From Agriotes lineatus (taxonomy: Eukaryota > Arthropoda > Insecta > Coleoptera > Elateridae): a stretch of 64,000 nucleotides of DNA. The stretch lies in NCBI GenBank assembly GCA_940337035.1, contig CALNHX010003528.1:83745-147744 (forward strand). The letters run 5' to 3'. Of this stretch, positions 22,236 to 33,525 are shown piece by piece. The position numbers and the translations under genes are program-made. The notes below the pieces were generated by a model. That model saw only the letters and a list, made by a program, of their open reading frames with translations. It ran no database searches and was not told the DNA's origin. Position 1 is the stretch's first letter, and every line of letters begins with the position of its first letter.

Positions 22236-22633
22236 TCGGGCGGGTTCTAGACATTTAGCAGGAGTTCGACCCCGAAACCCAGTTTCTTACGGTTTTTTAC
22301 GGAGGGTCGCTAAATTGATGTTCAAAGTGACTTCAGCATGCCAGGCGTTTTCATTTTATACTCTTATGGCTCCCTGTATCTGGGCTATTTTCCAGGGGAA
22401 AACTAAGCTGGAATGTGCTGGGCTCTGGTTCACGGGACGTCGTGTACCGCTGGGTGGGTACGTGAGACGTAAGTCTTGATTGTAACGTATTAGTGGCGTA
22501 CAAATTCCCAGCATCGTATTTATGCATCGATTGAATTTTGTTAAGGTGCTAACGTTACAACACTGACTTCATGTTTAGATTAGGTCGTATTACTTTATTT
22601 CGTATCCTGTCTTTGCGTGTTACCCCTTTAATT

Positions 22634-23894
22634 TTACGCAAAGATATCACTATCCTGAAGCGTAGTTTTTTGTTTAGCAGAAAGCACCCACGACTCACTC
22701 GCGTACACTAGCGTTGGCACAAATGCTGCTTTATATACTATTTTTTTAGCTTTCCTGGACGCTCTTTTTTGGTTAATAACATTTTTGTTATAAGCAAAGT
22801 GTAGCTTTTCAACAGCAGTAATTTTACGGTCGAGTTTCACGTAAAATTTTCCATTTTTGCTAATAATTATACGACTCTAAGTATCTAAAGCTTTTAACCT
22901 ATTCCCCAAGTTCCTCTTCCAGTTTCAACCTAATTATTTGCTGCTCTCGTCCTATTAACAACGCCTTGGTTTTATTCAAACTTATCTTCATGCCACGTTT
23001 TTGCAGGGCTTTGTGTTATAGGTAGAGGAAATTGCAAAATTATTGGTTGCGGCTCCGTTAATACTTACCTAAAGTTATCAACTTCGTGGTTGAGAGAACA
23101 TTTTTTATCCTTTATGAGCTTCTAATTAATTTGTAGAATATCTTCCGAAGTGTTCACACGCCTGTATTTCTTGTTCTCGTCAATTCTTGTGCTCTTCTGG
23201 TGTTCTCAAATTTAGATATTTTTTACACAACTTTTTCTTCTTGTACACTTCTTATTTAATTTCTAATGACTATGCGACAGTATACTTTCTGTAGCTTCTA
23301 ATAGTAGTTAGTCCACATATTTTTTGGCTGCTTTCAATACTATTTATTTAAATTGTCTCCACACTTCCTTTAAATCCATGTCACATGAGTCTTCAGCTGT
23401 ATTATATCATTTCTTTTCCAGATTCTAGTTGAAACTAGTTCCGAATTTCGGGGTTTCCTAGTGGGAAATTATATTGTTATTCCGTAGCATGCTGGCCCAA
23501 CCTTATTACAGTTTGTAGTAGGCGATAGTCGCTGCCTGTTTCATATTCCCTTGAGACCATCGTGTCTATTACTCTTCTTTTAATATTTTTTTGTACTATA
23601 ATAAAATCTATTATAGATTTCTCCCCTCTGCTAGGTTGTGTTCGCTTAAACTTAGAAATATCTCGATGTTCAAGTTATGAAATTTTTGACTAGACACATA
23701 TTTAGTAGCAGGTTATTATTTTCAGTCAAAGCTTCTTCACCATGTTTCCCTGTGGTCTCTCCGTATCGGTCTACATCGTTGTCCACTTGTTCATCGACAT
23801 CCCTAATTACGATCACGATCTTCCCGATCGGTTTATCTACTATGCCCTGCAGCTGTACGAAAAAGGACTTTCCTTGCTCCAACCATCTAGCCAA
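22634..23894 (-). mobile_element. Non-LTR retrotransposon relic (endonuclease to RT thumb), RTE/CR1-like
   Basis: On the - strand from about 23,890, a frame reads GKIVIVIRDVDEQVDNDVDR and then GETTGKHGEEALTENNNLLL. This matches the late part of an APE-type endonuclease; the GDFN core has decayed to RDVD. Near 22,890-23,010 the strand reads KRGMKISLNKTKAL, the RT motif D region. At 22,634-22,840 it reads AAFVPTLVYASESWVLSAKQ, the C-terminal motif typical of RTE-group RTs. The catalytic RT core is missing and there are many stops. Confidence 0.65.
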
Positions 23895-23899
23895 ACAGC

Positions 23900-24780
23900 G
23901 CCATTCTACTAAACACCCGAATATTTTTGGCTACAACGCATCATAAGACATTTAAGTTTCAAATACAAAGTTTAGGGGGCAGAGCAGAAAGCACAAAGGG
24001 AAAGGGCGGAGACTTTTGAAAGAATATATCTCTTATAGTGGTTTAAAAACTGGCCAATATTTGTCTATGCCTTAATTTTCCCGAATTTCAAACTTTTCCC
24101 TTTTATTTTATGAACTACATGTTGAATGGGCCAGATTTGTTGCAATTAGAATCAGCAATACTGTGATTTTGGAAAATGTGAACTTTAATTATATGAAATT
24201 AATTGATGGGTTAGGTCAGTGTTCATTTTGGAATAATTAGAGGATTGATGTTCAGCCGAGATTTATTAGTCTGATAAATTTTACTTTTGTTTTGGAATTG
24301 AACATTTCGGGGTTAGGTAACTTCGGTAACTTCTGTTCTAATCCTTGAATTTTCTAATAGTTACGCAACATTGTCAGTCATAAACGATGCTTGAGATTCC
24401 TAATCTCTTAGTCTCGTAAGTCGTAAAGAGTTTCCATTGAGGATGTTGTTTGGATTAATAACATCGTTGTAATACAATTTCTCTTTGATTACTGCTGGTT
24501 ATCAAGCTGTTATTGAAGTAGCATGGGCAACTGTTCTAAATGTTTCTTTAGCTTATCTACGCTGCTGCCATCTTAAAGGGTGTGACATGTCTTGATGTTG
24601 ATTTTTGTATATCTGGGAGCGAAATGCGTTTTAATGGCGCAGTTGTGGGTGACATGTTGTCAATTATTCTTGCTAACTCTTCTGTGAAGTCATAGTAATG
24701 TCGTTCCGCCTGCAAATAGTTGTTGTTGTCAGCATTATTGGCGTGGTTAGGAAAGTTTGATCATATAGACTAATTGCAAT
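23900..24780. other. Unrecognised DNA
   Basis: No open frame with a motif, no inverted termini and no array is seen. It lies between a - strand retrotransposon relic and minisatellite block B. Confidence 0.4.
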
Positions 24781-24785
24781 AAGAT

Positions 24786-25160
24786 GGAATTCGTGCTGGT
24801 GCAGATGAACATGGAATAAATGTTGTCCCGGCGGTGTTGATGGCTAGGATATGTGAATCTTTCTCGTGCTGTTCACCAACGGAGGTAGATTTTTTATACT
24901 GATGACGAGGTAGATGTCTAGTGATGCTGTTGACCAATGAAAATAGTTTCTCGTACTTATTGATGAGGATGTATACTGGTCGTGCTTCTCACTTAGAAGG
25001 GTTATTTCTGGTGCCTGTTAACGAAATCATTGTCTAGGTGTTGCTGGTAACAAAGAGGAATTGTTTTGGTTCTTGTTGACAAAGACGTGCTTCCGCTGGT
25101 GCTTATGACCAAGGGGGTTGAATGATCTCACCTGAAGTATTTGACCAAGTGAGGAACACC
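24786..25160. repeat. Degenerate minisatellite block B (about 30-bp period)
   Basis: Imperfect direct copies of GGTGCTTGTTGACCAAGGAGG-like units start near 24,790, 24,874, 24,931, 25,009, 25,039, 25,068, 25,101 and 25,135. Spacing in the last part is about 29-34 bp. CTGGTGCAGATGAACA at the left end matches the core of block A at 22.1 kb. Confidence 0.5.
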
Positions 25161-25164
25161 CCTG

Positions 25165-28090
25165 ATGATGATGTCTACAGTAGTTGGAACAGTAGTCTGT
25201 TGTTTGTAGTAATTTATTGAATCCCCGGATGATGTATTTTTAGTTAGTTAGATGAAGTCGTCTTTTCTCTATCCGGTTCAATGTACCACATATACGAATC
25301 TGAGGTTCAAGTATAGGTGTTTTTTTGTAATAAAATCTCCTGGGTTAAGGGTGTGCTGTTTCCTAGCCTCACGGACCAACTTTATGGCTTGGAAAGCGTA
25401 TCCTTTGTAGATGTTGAGTGAGTAAAATTGTTAAGATTAATACTAATTTAGTATTAAAAATCTATTCTTTATATACATAAAATTTTCACATCATCAGTTT
25501 AAGTAAATAAACGACTACTTGTTAATGTAGAAATGAATGCTGATTTTTTAAAATTAAAGCACATAAATAAAAAGTTGCAATTTGTTCAGTCGTTTTGCAC
25601 ATAAATATTGCTGAGGTTGTTATGAAATGAAATTGTCGGACCCAAGCCTGCCGTATAAGCTACTAAATTGTCATTGTATCTAATTATTGCTGCGATTACT
25701 TAAGAAATTGCTTCAGATTTTTACCCGATTTTAACAAATACATTTATTGAACGTTTCTTAACGTTTTGACAGGGGTAAACAGTCTTAGACTGAAATAAAA
25801 TGGGGTTCGCTTGCGATAGTCAAAACAATTGCATCTGGACAGATATAGGGAGCAATTTGATTATTTTTATGGGCGTTACCTGCTGTATTGTCTGTCAGTG
25901 GACGACAAAATTTCTTATCAGGGAAATTTTTTCCTCGGAGATGGGAAACATACTTGAGCAGTACCGAATATTGTAGACTTACCTGGTAAGTTTTCTGAAA
26001 AGCTTATTTTACTGCACATCGTTGCACAAATTAAAACCATACATTCAATTTAAAAACCTAATTGAGATAACACTAATAAAAATAAATCTAACCGCGCACC
26101 AGTAGAATGTCAGAACCGCAATAAACAATGGCAACACACAATTCCTAAACATACATTCTACTGATCCTAACCCCACGTCGCATGATGAGCTAAACCTTCA
26201 CACGTTTTTGCCTACATAGGCTGCGTAGGCGAGATTATACGAAGGTTCTTCTAAATGTATCCGCTCGGAAATTGTTATGAAAGGATCGGAATTTCAAACT
26301 TTAAGCTGCGCTTTGGAAAGCGGGGTAAATCCAACGAGGTGGTAAGTTTTCAAAATTAGAACTTACGGTTTTCTTAAACAGCTACATTTACGGGACACTA
26401 ACGCATATATCACCCACAACCTCTCTGCTTGAAGTCCCGACTTAAAATGGGCCCTCCGTGCTAGTTTCACGGTCTTATCGAACCTGTTGATAAATGCATT
26501 AGAAAGCCAGTGCCGGCGTGAATTTTTGAAACTTTTTCAAACCTTTAAGGTAACTACAATAAAACACAATCTTGCGAATGTATTTATAATAAAGCCGTTG
26601 CAGGTAAGGTTCTGTAGTTATAAGCTTCAGATTGTCGAAGAGTCGATTCTTATATCTTAGTGCATCTGTCTCCAGAGCAATTAATAACTAAATTAATTCC
26701 ACCTAAACGGAGAGCGTAAGACTCGATAATACCCAAGCAAAGTAGAAGTTCGTATAGGAACTTACCTTCAGGGACATACAGGAGGGCTCACAGGTAGGGT
26801 GGCACGTCGATTGACCCGTGACTCCAGGAGCACAAAACGATAAACACGGCCGATTACACAAAACAACAAAAAAACGGTTGACCGACCGTTCACCAACTCG
26901 TCTTAAGTTTATTTCTTTTCGATGTGGGCCACCGACCCAACACTTAGGGGTGGCAGGAAAAGGGATAGCAAGCCCCATAACTCGACGTTCCACCAATAGG
27001 GGGTAAACTTACTGCTAGGTAGAATTACAAACTACACTAAATTTATGTACATCTATTTACTTGTATTAAGAATTACTAATGAAATAAACTAAACTAATAT
27101 GATTAAAGACGAAATACCAAACACTTAGAAGGTCTTGGTCGTAGCCGTCAATTATATCCTAGGTCGGTTTAGAAATGAAAATTCCTATTATTTGTCAATG
27201 TTGAAGGAAGCTGTTGTAATACTTGTTCCATATATGTATATATAGGTTTTCCTTTTGCTGTAACTGTGCTGCTTTTGATGTGACTAAAACTTCACTCTTA
27301 TAAAATAAAATTTATGTTGACTGATGTACATCAAACACTAGTTAAAGTATATGACATGAAGCTAACCAAGTCTTTTGTTAGGTTAAAATGGCTGAGTCAT
27401 AATATTTCAACAACTGTCAACCACGCAATCAGTTTAAGTATTTGGTTATAATTAGTTACTGCGCAGTTGCAGACTATTTCACTAATTCTCATCCTGTTTC
27501 AATTGTGAAAATATTTATTGCTATTGTCAATTCTTTACTCGATTAAAATATGTTTTCAGCCATTTAAAAACGTGAGATTGAATTTTCTCGTTTCTTTTTG
27601 CCATATTTTCAGTATAATGCTCTCGAAATGCCATAAGACGGTCACTACCAGGATATAAATATTTAGCTTTCATCGTATGATAGAGATGCGAATTTATTAC
27701 CGTGTCCCTTCTAAAATGTATTCGGGACGTGGGCGTTTTATTATATCAAAGCTAGAAGCTGCAATAAAACTCGACGTTAACATTTAAATTAGCAGCATAT
27801 TTGGTTTGAGCGTTTAAAGTGTGTGCTAGTCATCTCAAAAGTTAAAGAACATAAATAACATTTTTGTTTAGAATGTTTGCTAGATATAAAAACAAAACAT
27901 TATATTTTGATTACTCCTATGTAGATTAATTTTACATTTTATATACAGGTTGTTTACGGTCTTGGGGTAGAAAATTAATTTGATAATAGAAGCTCATGAA
28001 GAAATGCTGATGCATTGAAAACTCTAAAGAAAAAATTAGTGAGAAAGGTATTCAACTCCGAAACTTCGGTACAATGTTTGCGGGTTACTT
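25165..28090. other. Unrecognised DNA, with a more GC-rich patch at 26.7-27.0 kb
   Basis: The 26,703-27,006 patch has open frames on both strands but no recognised domain. It could be part of an LTR or a decayed element. Otherwise I see nothing supportable. Confidence 0.4.
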
Positions 28091-28694
28091 AATACAAAGA
28101 AGTTGACAGCCTTCTAAGCACTCAATGAGGGAATCTATACTACTGGATATGCGGATGACATCATCAACGTCATGACTGGGAAGTTCGAGGCCACGCTCTG
28201 TAACTTGATGAAACATGCTGTAATGAACAGTCACTCGCTCTCAACCCTTCAAAAGCAGAAATGGTACTTTTCACAAAGAAAGGGAAGGTTGGACCTTTAC
28301 GTAGATCTCTTCTACTTAACACTTCTCTCAGATTTCAGACAATGTCAAATACTTGGGATTTATTTTTGACAAACATCTGAATTGGGGGAAACATTTGAAA
28401 GTTAAAACTGAAAAAGCCTGCATGGCATTCTGGCAGTATCGCTGCGCTCTGGGTAAATGTTGGGGACTCTCCCCTTGAATTACCCAGTGGCTGTATACTG
28501 CCATGATTAGGCCCATGCTATGTTATAGAGCACTTGTCTGGTGGCCCAGGGTCAGACAGGCTACGGCAGCAAGTAAACTGGAACATGTGAAACCTCTTGC
28601 CTGTTTTAGTTCTACAGGTGCTATACGCTCAACCCCCACGGCAATTTTAAAGGTGATCTTATGCCTTCCACCACTTGTTCTTTTTATAGAGGAA

Positions 28695-29333
28695 GTAACC
28701 GTAGCCAATTTTAACATACGTTGCAGGAACATGGACATTAACAGAAACTAGAATGGAAAAGCTGAGGATAGCAGAAAGGGCCATGGAAAGATCAATGCTT
28801 GGAGTGCGACTGCAAGACAGAAAGCTTAATACCTGGATTCGTAACAAAACAAGAGTAGAAGATCTCGCACAACGTATAACATCCTTGAAGTGGTAGTGGG
28901 CAGGACACTTGATGCGAAGAGAAGACGATAGATGGAGCCGCAAGGTCACAGATTGTAAGGTTACTAAATCATAAAGGTACCGCCAACTGTGCAAACATAT
29001 ATCTTTTGTTTCTTTTAATTTGGGGTTGCTGTTATTATTGTCCCACTCTCACTCTCACTTTCTTACAATGCTCTGTCCTTTTTAATTTGGGGGAACAAAA
29101 TCTTGGAATTGAATGGCGGTACCTTTATGTATTTAGTGACCTTAACAGATTGGAGACCCAGAACTAGTAGAAGAGATCGCGGCAGACCTAGAACTCGGTG
29201 GCGGAACGACATCAAGAAGGTGGCTGGTTCACAGTGGACAACTAAAACCGTGGACCGCATTGAGTGGGGACAAATAGGGGAGGCCTATGTCCAGACATGG
29301 AATAAAGAGGGCTGAAAATGATGATGATGACCC
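28695..29333 (+). mobile_element. RTE-type non-LTR 3' end, inserted in the LOA-like element
   Basis: The frame reads VAGTWTLTETRMEKLRIAER (related to the SETWTLT motif of RTE proteins), RMTSLKW-type RITSLKW, WAGHLMRREDDRW, then WRPRTSRRDRGRPRTRWRND and IGEAYVQTWNKEG before the stop. The 3' end is ATGATGATGATGA at about 29,317-29,330, the short tandem tail typical of RTE elements. It is 5' truncated, as is common. Apart from one stop (TAG for a Trp in LKW-WAGH) and a MITE insertion the frame is intact, so this copy looks young. Confidence 0.8.
28956..29144. mobile_element. 189-bp hAT-type MITE with 8-bp target duplication
   Basis: The left end TAAGGTTACTAAATCATAAA, then GGTACCGCCA, matches the reverse complement of the right end, TAAGGTCACTAAATACATAA, then AGGTACCGCCA. 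It is flanked by ACAGATTG at 28,948-28,955 and again at 29,145-29,152. Removing the element and one duplication copy restores the RTE reading frame across KVTDWRPRTS. An 8-bp duplication is characteristic of hAT elements. No coding capacity. Confidence 0.85.
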
Positions 29334-29480
29334 GTACAAGCTGCCTTGAGGGTGCGCTATAAGGAGCTGTTGCACACACCAGGAAGGGGACGCAGGTATA
29401 CCCGCATTCTGAATGAGACCGTCGATGAGATCCATCTTCTGGACGCTATGGTAAACTACCTCCCTTACAATATGCCTTCA

Positions 29481-29985
29481 ATAAAAAAATTAATGTTTAC
29501 GAAAATGCTGGGTTTTCTCAGCATAGACATGAAAATATTCGTAATATACGTATATATATACGTAATAATGTTATACAGCAATACAATGCAATGTAAGTTA
29601 TTTTTTTCTTTGCTGTCCATAAGCCGTAAAACAGCTGTGTGTGGCTTAGACAAATATTTAAACAATTGATATTCCCAAAAAATAATGATAGAAAATAACA
29701 TATTCCAAGTGTATCCCTACTGAATGTATATGTCGCACCCACCCCATGAAGCGGATCCAGTCCACGAAAAGCACATCCAGCTCATGCGCCCGTGCACTAT
29801 CAGATGCACAAGGCTTGTAAGTATTTTTTCTTAAAAAAATGGCCACCCTTACAAACCGAACCGACACCATCCAGTGGGGGCGACACACACACTCACACTC
29901 CCACAATCCTTCGTGCTACAGTAGAGTAGAAAAAAAAATATAAAGCAGTATTATTATTCGTATTGTGTAATATTATGATTCAGTA
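29481..29985. other. Unrecognised DNA
   Basis: An AT-rich first part is followed by a more GC-rich patch (about 29,730-29,900) with short frames on the - strand. Nothing is recognised. A GTAAGT-like sequence near 29,817 could be a splice donor, but no coding support accompanies it. Confidence 0.35.
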
Positions 29986-29989
29986 TAAA

Positions 29990-30384
29990 TGTTTGAAATA
30001 AGTTGTACGTATGGGGTATGTAGTACGTGAAAGACTTCAGGCCAGTGCTTTGTTTATCAATGTAGGACAGCAACATTTCTTTTTCTAGTATAATACTGGT
30101 GTTGGTGTAGGAATAGAGCTAGGAAATTTTTGAATATGTTTTAAGATTTCTAGATAATGTAATTACATTAGAGAAAGGACGTTTTATTCACCATATCATT
30201 TTTCAGTGGGATATAATCGAGGTTTATGTAAAATCGTTAATAAAATCATATTCTGTAATATTTGAATTCTTCTTTTATAGTAACCAACTGTCCCACCCCA
30301 ACCTATAATTCCATACGAAATTATCGACTTCACCAACTCATAATAAAACGAAAGCAGTTGCTTGGAAGTCAAAATTTGTCTCAA
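29990..30384 (-). mobile_element. Non-LTR retrotransposon C-terminal RT fragment (jockey/CR1-like)
   Basis: On the - strand the frame reads ILTSKQLLSFYYELVKSIIS, YGIIGWGG, then IQILQNMILLTILHK, the RT thumb region found in jockey/CR1-group proteins. Further along (about 29,990-30,090) out-of-frame remnants such as NVAVL and SLSRTTYP fit the protein's end. No upstream RT core is present. Confidence 0.65.
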
Positions 30385-30389
30385 TTTTT

Positions 30390-31530
30390 TTGAATATATT
30401 GTTATAATTTACTATGTTGTAATGGTCTTTATGTATGTAAATGGTTTTATATTATAACAATAATTATTATTCTTTAGCTGTTACGTCTGACTTTTACCAT
30501 ATTTTAGTTTATCTTTAATCAATTATTTTTTTAAATGAATGTAACTAACTCATTTAACTTTTTATAAATTATGAATTATCAAAATATCATTAGCTCCGGT
30601 GCAAAAAATTTACTCTTAACTGAAAACACAGGTCGGATTCGCTCATAATCAAGATTTTTATTCCTGAAAATTCATTTTTTAATTTCTTGAGAACTTGTAC
30701 GTTTGTCACCTTCACTTTAATGCAAGTGCAAAATCAATTACAAATACATTGTCATTCAACAAATATCAAATAGTAAGTACTCTCTTTAAAATTACCTCAC
30801 TCTTTCTATATTTTTCTTTCAGTTTTTACATAAATACCTGTAGTCTGTCACCTGTCTATGGACCTGGATACTCTCCTTTACCAAGCCAATTGCATCCGGT
30901 AGGTCTCACAGAAATCTCCCAACATCCAGAAAAATTTCACTACGAACTCAATCAAACACCAGGAACCGCAAAAACTTCCCAGCCAAACACGGCAAGGCAG
31001 CTACCACTTTTCTCTAACAGAACTGCCAAAAACTGATCAGCAGCAAACTACTTGCACATCTTTCTTCCAAAATTCTCAAGCCACCGACGACCTAGTATCA
31101 CGAACCTCGACTAGATGCAAGTTACAAGATGTCACTTCAATAACAAGCTTGGCGAATTAGAACTCCAGCAGATGAAAAACCTTCTATCCACACCACAAGC
31201 AGCTCACTGTGCTAACAAACTCGATGTAAACCACTTCCAGTGAAACCAGTCCCTGCTATCCAATTCATATGATGTAATTGATTGACAATAAACTTAGTTC
31301 TGCATCCAATTCCAGAAATTGCTTTGGTAGATTGTAACTGTATTACATATGGCACTCTCACCACATCCATTTTCTTCCTGCTTACCATCTCCACATCTGT
31401 AAAACTTTTAAAATTTTATTTTTATTCTCTTCTCGCAAATTTTAGTTTAATTCGCAATCCTTTACATTCCAAACAGATAAACTTTTTATAAAGGGTTTAT
31501 TTTAGAAATTTAGCCGCTTACAAAGGTATT
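30390..31530. other. Unrecognised DNA with one 113-codon open frame
   Basis: An open frame at 30,695-31,036 (+) has a proline-rich C-terminal half (SLSPVYGPGYSPLPSQLHP). I recognise no family. It could be an exon or chance; nothing else supports it. Confidence 0.25.
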
Positions 31531-31599
31531 ACATAATAAATGTAAATGAAGAACTTGAAGTCTTCCCCACAAATTTATTTGATATAAAAGGTTAAACGG

Positions 31600-31662
31600 T
31601 TATAATGTGTGCGTGACTAGTTTCGACAAATTGTCATCATCAGACGTAACATTTTTTAAGGG
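31600..31662 (-). ncRNA. Hammerhead-ribozyme-like motif, left arm
   Basis: This is the inverted copy of the motif at 32,119-32,182 and reads identically in the core on the - strand: CTGATGA, T, GACA-ATT-TGTC, GAAAC, TAGTC. See the right-arm entry for the structural reading. Confidence 0.45.
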
Positions 31663-32118
31663 CTAAGGGTAACAATAGTTAAGATAGATGAAGTTGCAAA
31701 TAACATTTGGGGCTTGAAGGGCCAAATTAAAGTTACAAACTTTTGGAAGGCAATCAATAAGAATGTAACAAATATCATAACATGAATTAAATTTAAGTTA
31801 AGGAATTAACCACATCTCTAGGAGACCATTATAAAAATTGAATTGTTTTGTAGGGAAGAATATATACAGAAGTTAATATTAGTGCATAAATTTGAACTTA
31901 AATTTACCCCTAGAGGGTGATGGACGCCCATTAATCACAGAGGCCAAAGGCCCACAATTTGTAAACGACTCGTTAACTTAAATTTAATTTATGTTATGAT
32001 ATTTGTTACAATCTTATTGATTGCCTTCTAAAAGTTTGTAACTTTAATTTGGCCCTCCAGGCCCCAAATGTTATTTACAACTTCATCTATCTTAACTATT
32101 GTTACCCTTAGCCCATAA

Positions 32119-32182
32119 AAAATGTTACGTCTGATGATGACAATTTGTCGAAACTAGTCACGCACACATTATAACCGTTTAA
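32119..32182 (+). ncRNA. Hammerhead-ribozyme-like motif, right arm
   Basis: On the + strand CTGATGA (32,131-32,137) is followed by one T, the stem GACA/TGTC with a 3-nt loop (helix II), and GAAA (32,150-32,153). The sequence then allows a 2-bp helix III (AC..GT) and a GUC triplet, the canonical hammerhead cleavage triplet. Helix I can form from ACG (after GUC) with CGU (before CUGAUGA), then an internal loop, then ACAU with AUGU. The short helix III resembles hammerheads reported in Penelope-like elements. The extra U between CUGAUGA and helix II departs from the consensus and may weaken or abolish cleavage. Confidence 0.45.
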
Positions 32183-32244
32183 CCTTTTTATATCAAATAA
32201 ATTTGTGGGGAAGACTTCAAGTTCTTCATTTACATTTATTATTA

Positions 32245-32640
32245 AATCCAACCCCACTTTGAGCAGCAATGGATCAACGTCAAATTAAGGTAGTACATGT
32301 TTTTGTGCCAAATTAATTTACATACTGATAACTATTATTATCTCCTTAGTGATATTGTTTTGCATATATTTTAAAGTCCAACACTCTATATAATCTGTAT
32401 CATATTTATTTAACACCCACTATGTTGAATGATATTTCTCGAATAGGTATTTGTTATTAATCCTCCACTTTATTTCAGATAATAATTAAATTATGTTACA
32501 ATCTTTCTGTTTCTTATATAGCATCATTCAATTGAATTTTAATTCTTTCTTTACCAAATACATATTAATAATTTCGATATTCTTCTAATATTTAAATTCA
32601 TCTTTGTAATTTAAAACTGTATTCCTTTAATCTTTTTTTA
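32245..32640. other. AT-rich spacer
   Basis: No gene or terminus is recognised between the foldback element and the non-LTR relic that follows. Confidence 0.4.
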
Positions 32641-33525
32641 AATCTGATATCAAACCCTTACACTAAAATCCATTACAATATACACAGTTTCTATCAATTT
32701 GTTGCATTCGTTAACAGTGCGTTTATCCCACCTCATGAACTGGTCAACAATTATCCCCAGATACTTTACTGATGATGATTTATTTATTTTTACACTGCAA
32801 ACACAATCATCTCCGTTGCATGCTCTTTCATGTATTGGTAGTTCTGTAAAATTTGGTTGTTTGTTTTCGTTGGTAGAGAAGGTTGTAAATGCACTTTTTG
32901 TAGCGTTAAGTGACAAAATTTTCAGTCAATTCTTGGTAGTACACAGTCCTGCTGTGCCGCTTCCTTGACCTCATTGCAATTATTTCCTTCAATTATTAGC
33001 AGTGTATCATCCACATAAGATGTTATTGCCGCACAGTTTTGTATTCTCTAAAAGGTCATTGATATACACCAAAAATAGAACCGGTTCAGGTATGGTACCT
33101 TGGGGTACACCGTAGTATATGAGTTCAGGTTGACTTTCGCTATTCTCTAATTTAACTATTTGCTTTCTATTTGTCAGATAACTTTTAAACAATTCTAGGG
33201 GGGTTTCCCTAATACCATACCTCCAACTTCCCAAGTAGTATACCGTGATTCACAGTGTCAAAAGCTTTGGCGAGGTCAAGGAATACGACAAGGCAAGACT
33301 TTGATTCATCAAGTGCAGAAATATTGTAGTAAATTGAAACTGTTTTTTGATAGAATTTTGAATTGGTTCAAAAAATCTACTAATCTTTAATTAAATTTTC
33401 AAGAATTTTTTCAAGAGTCGAGATCAGCGATATTGGGCCATAATTGTTGACCACGTCAGGTGCACTACCTTTATGTACAGGTATTATAAATGAAAGTTTG
33501 AAAGAATTTGGAAAATATCCATCTC
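32640..33525 (-). mobile_element. Non-LTR retrotransposon RT relic (jockey-like)
   Basis: Read on the - strand from 33,525: GYFPNSFKLSFIIPVHKGSA, then NNYGPISLISTLEKILENLI, the start of the RT domain; then GVPQGTIPEPVLFLVYINDL (motif B, about 33,045-33,115); YVDDTLLIIEG (motif C, about 32,990-33,025); then LNATKSAFTTFST (motif D) and SVKYLGIIVD (motif E, about 32,755-32,785). Several stops and frame changes, and a deleted motif A. It ends abruptly at about 33,525 against an unrelated fragment on the other strand. Confidence 0.75.

Larger units (their letters stand above)
28095..29480 (+). mobile_element. LOA/R1-like non-LTR element, RT part, split by an RTE insertion
   Basis: From about 28,120 the + strand reads EGIYTTGYADDIINVMTGKF, an RT motif C of the LOA/R1 type, then a KYLGIYF-like segment (CQILGIYF, about 28,340-28,366), LNWGKHLK, and TAMIRPMLCYRALVWWP (about 28,494-28,545). 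It continues to LCLPPLVLFIE just before an RTE insertion and resumes after it as VQAALRVRYKELLHTPGRG and ILNETVDEIHLLDAMVNYLP to about 29,475. Resumption in the same element makes the nesting order clear. Frameshifts and stops show it is dead. LOA versus R1 placement is by motif memory. Confidence 0.7.
31534..32241. mobile_element. 0.7-kb foldback element with hammerhead-like motifs in both arms
   Basis: Two arms of about 268 bp (31,534-31,802 and 31,974-32,241) are inverted copies, about 96-97% identical by eye, separated by about 170 bp of unique sequence. The termini read TAATAAATGTAAATGAAGAA. I see no clear target duplication. There is no ORF. High arm identity implies a recent origin or repair between arms. 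Each arm holds a hammerhead-like core oriented from the centre outward. Confidence 0.85.
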
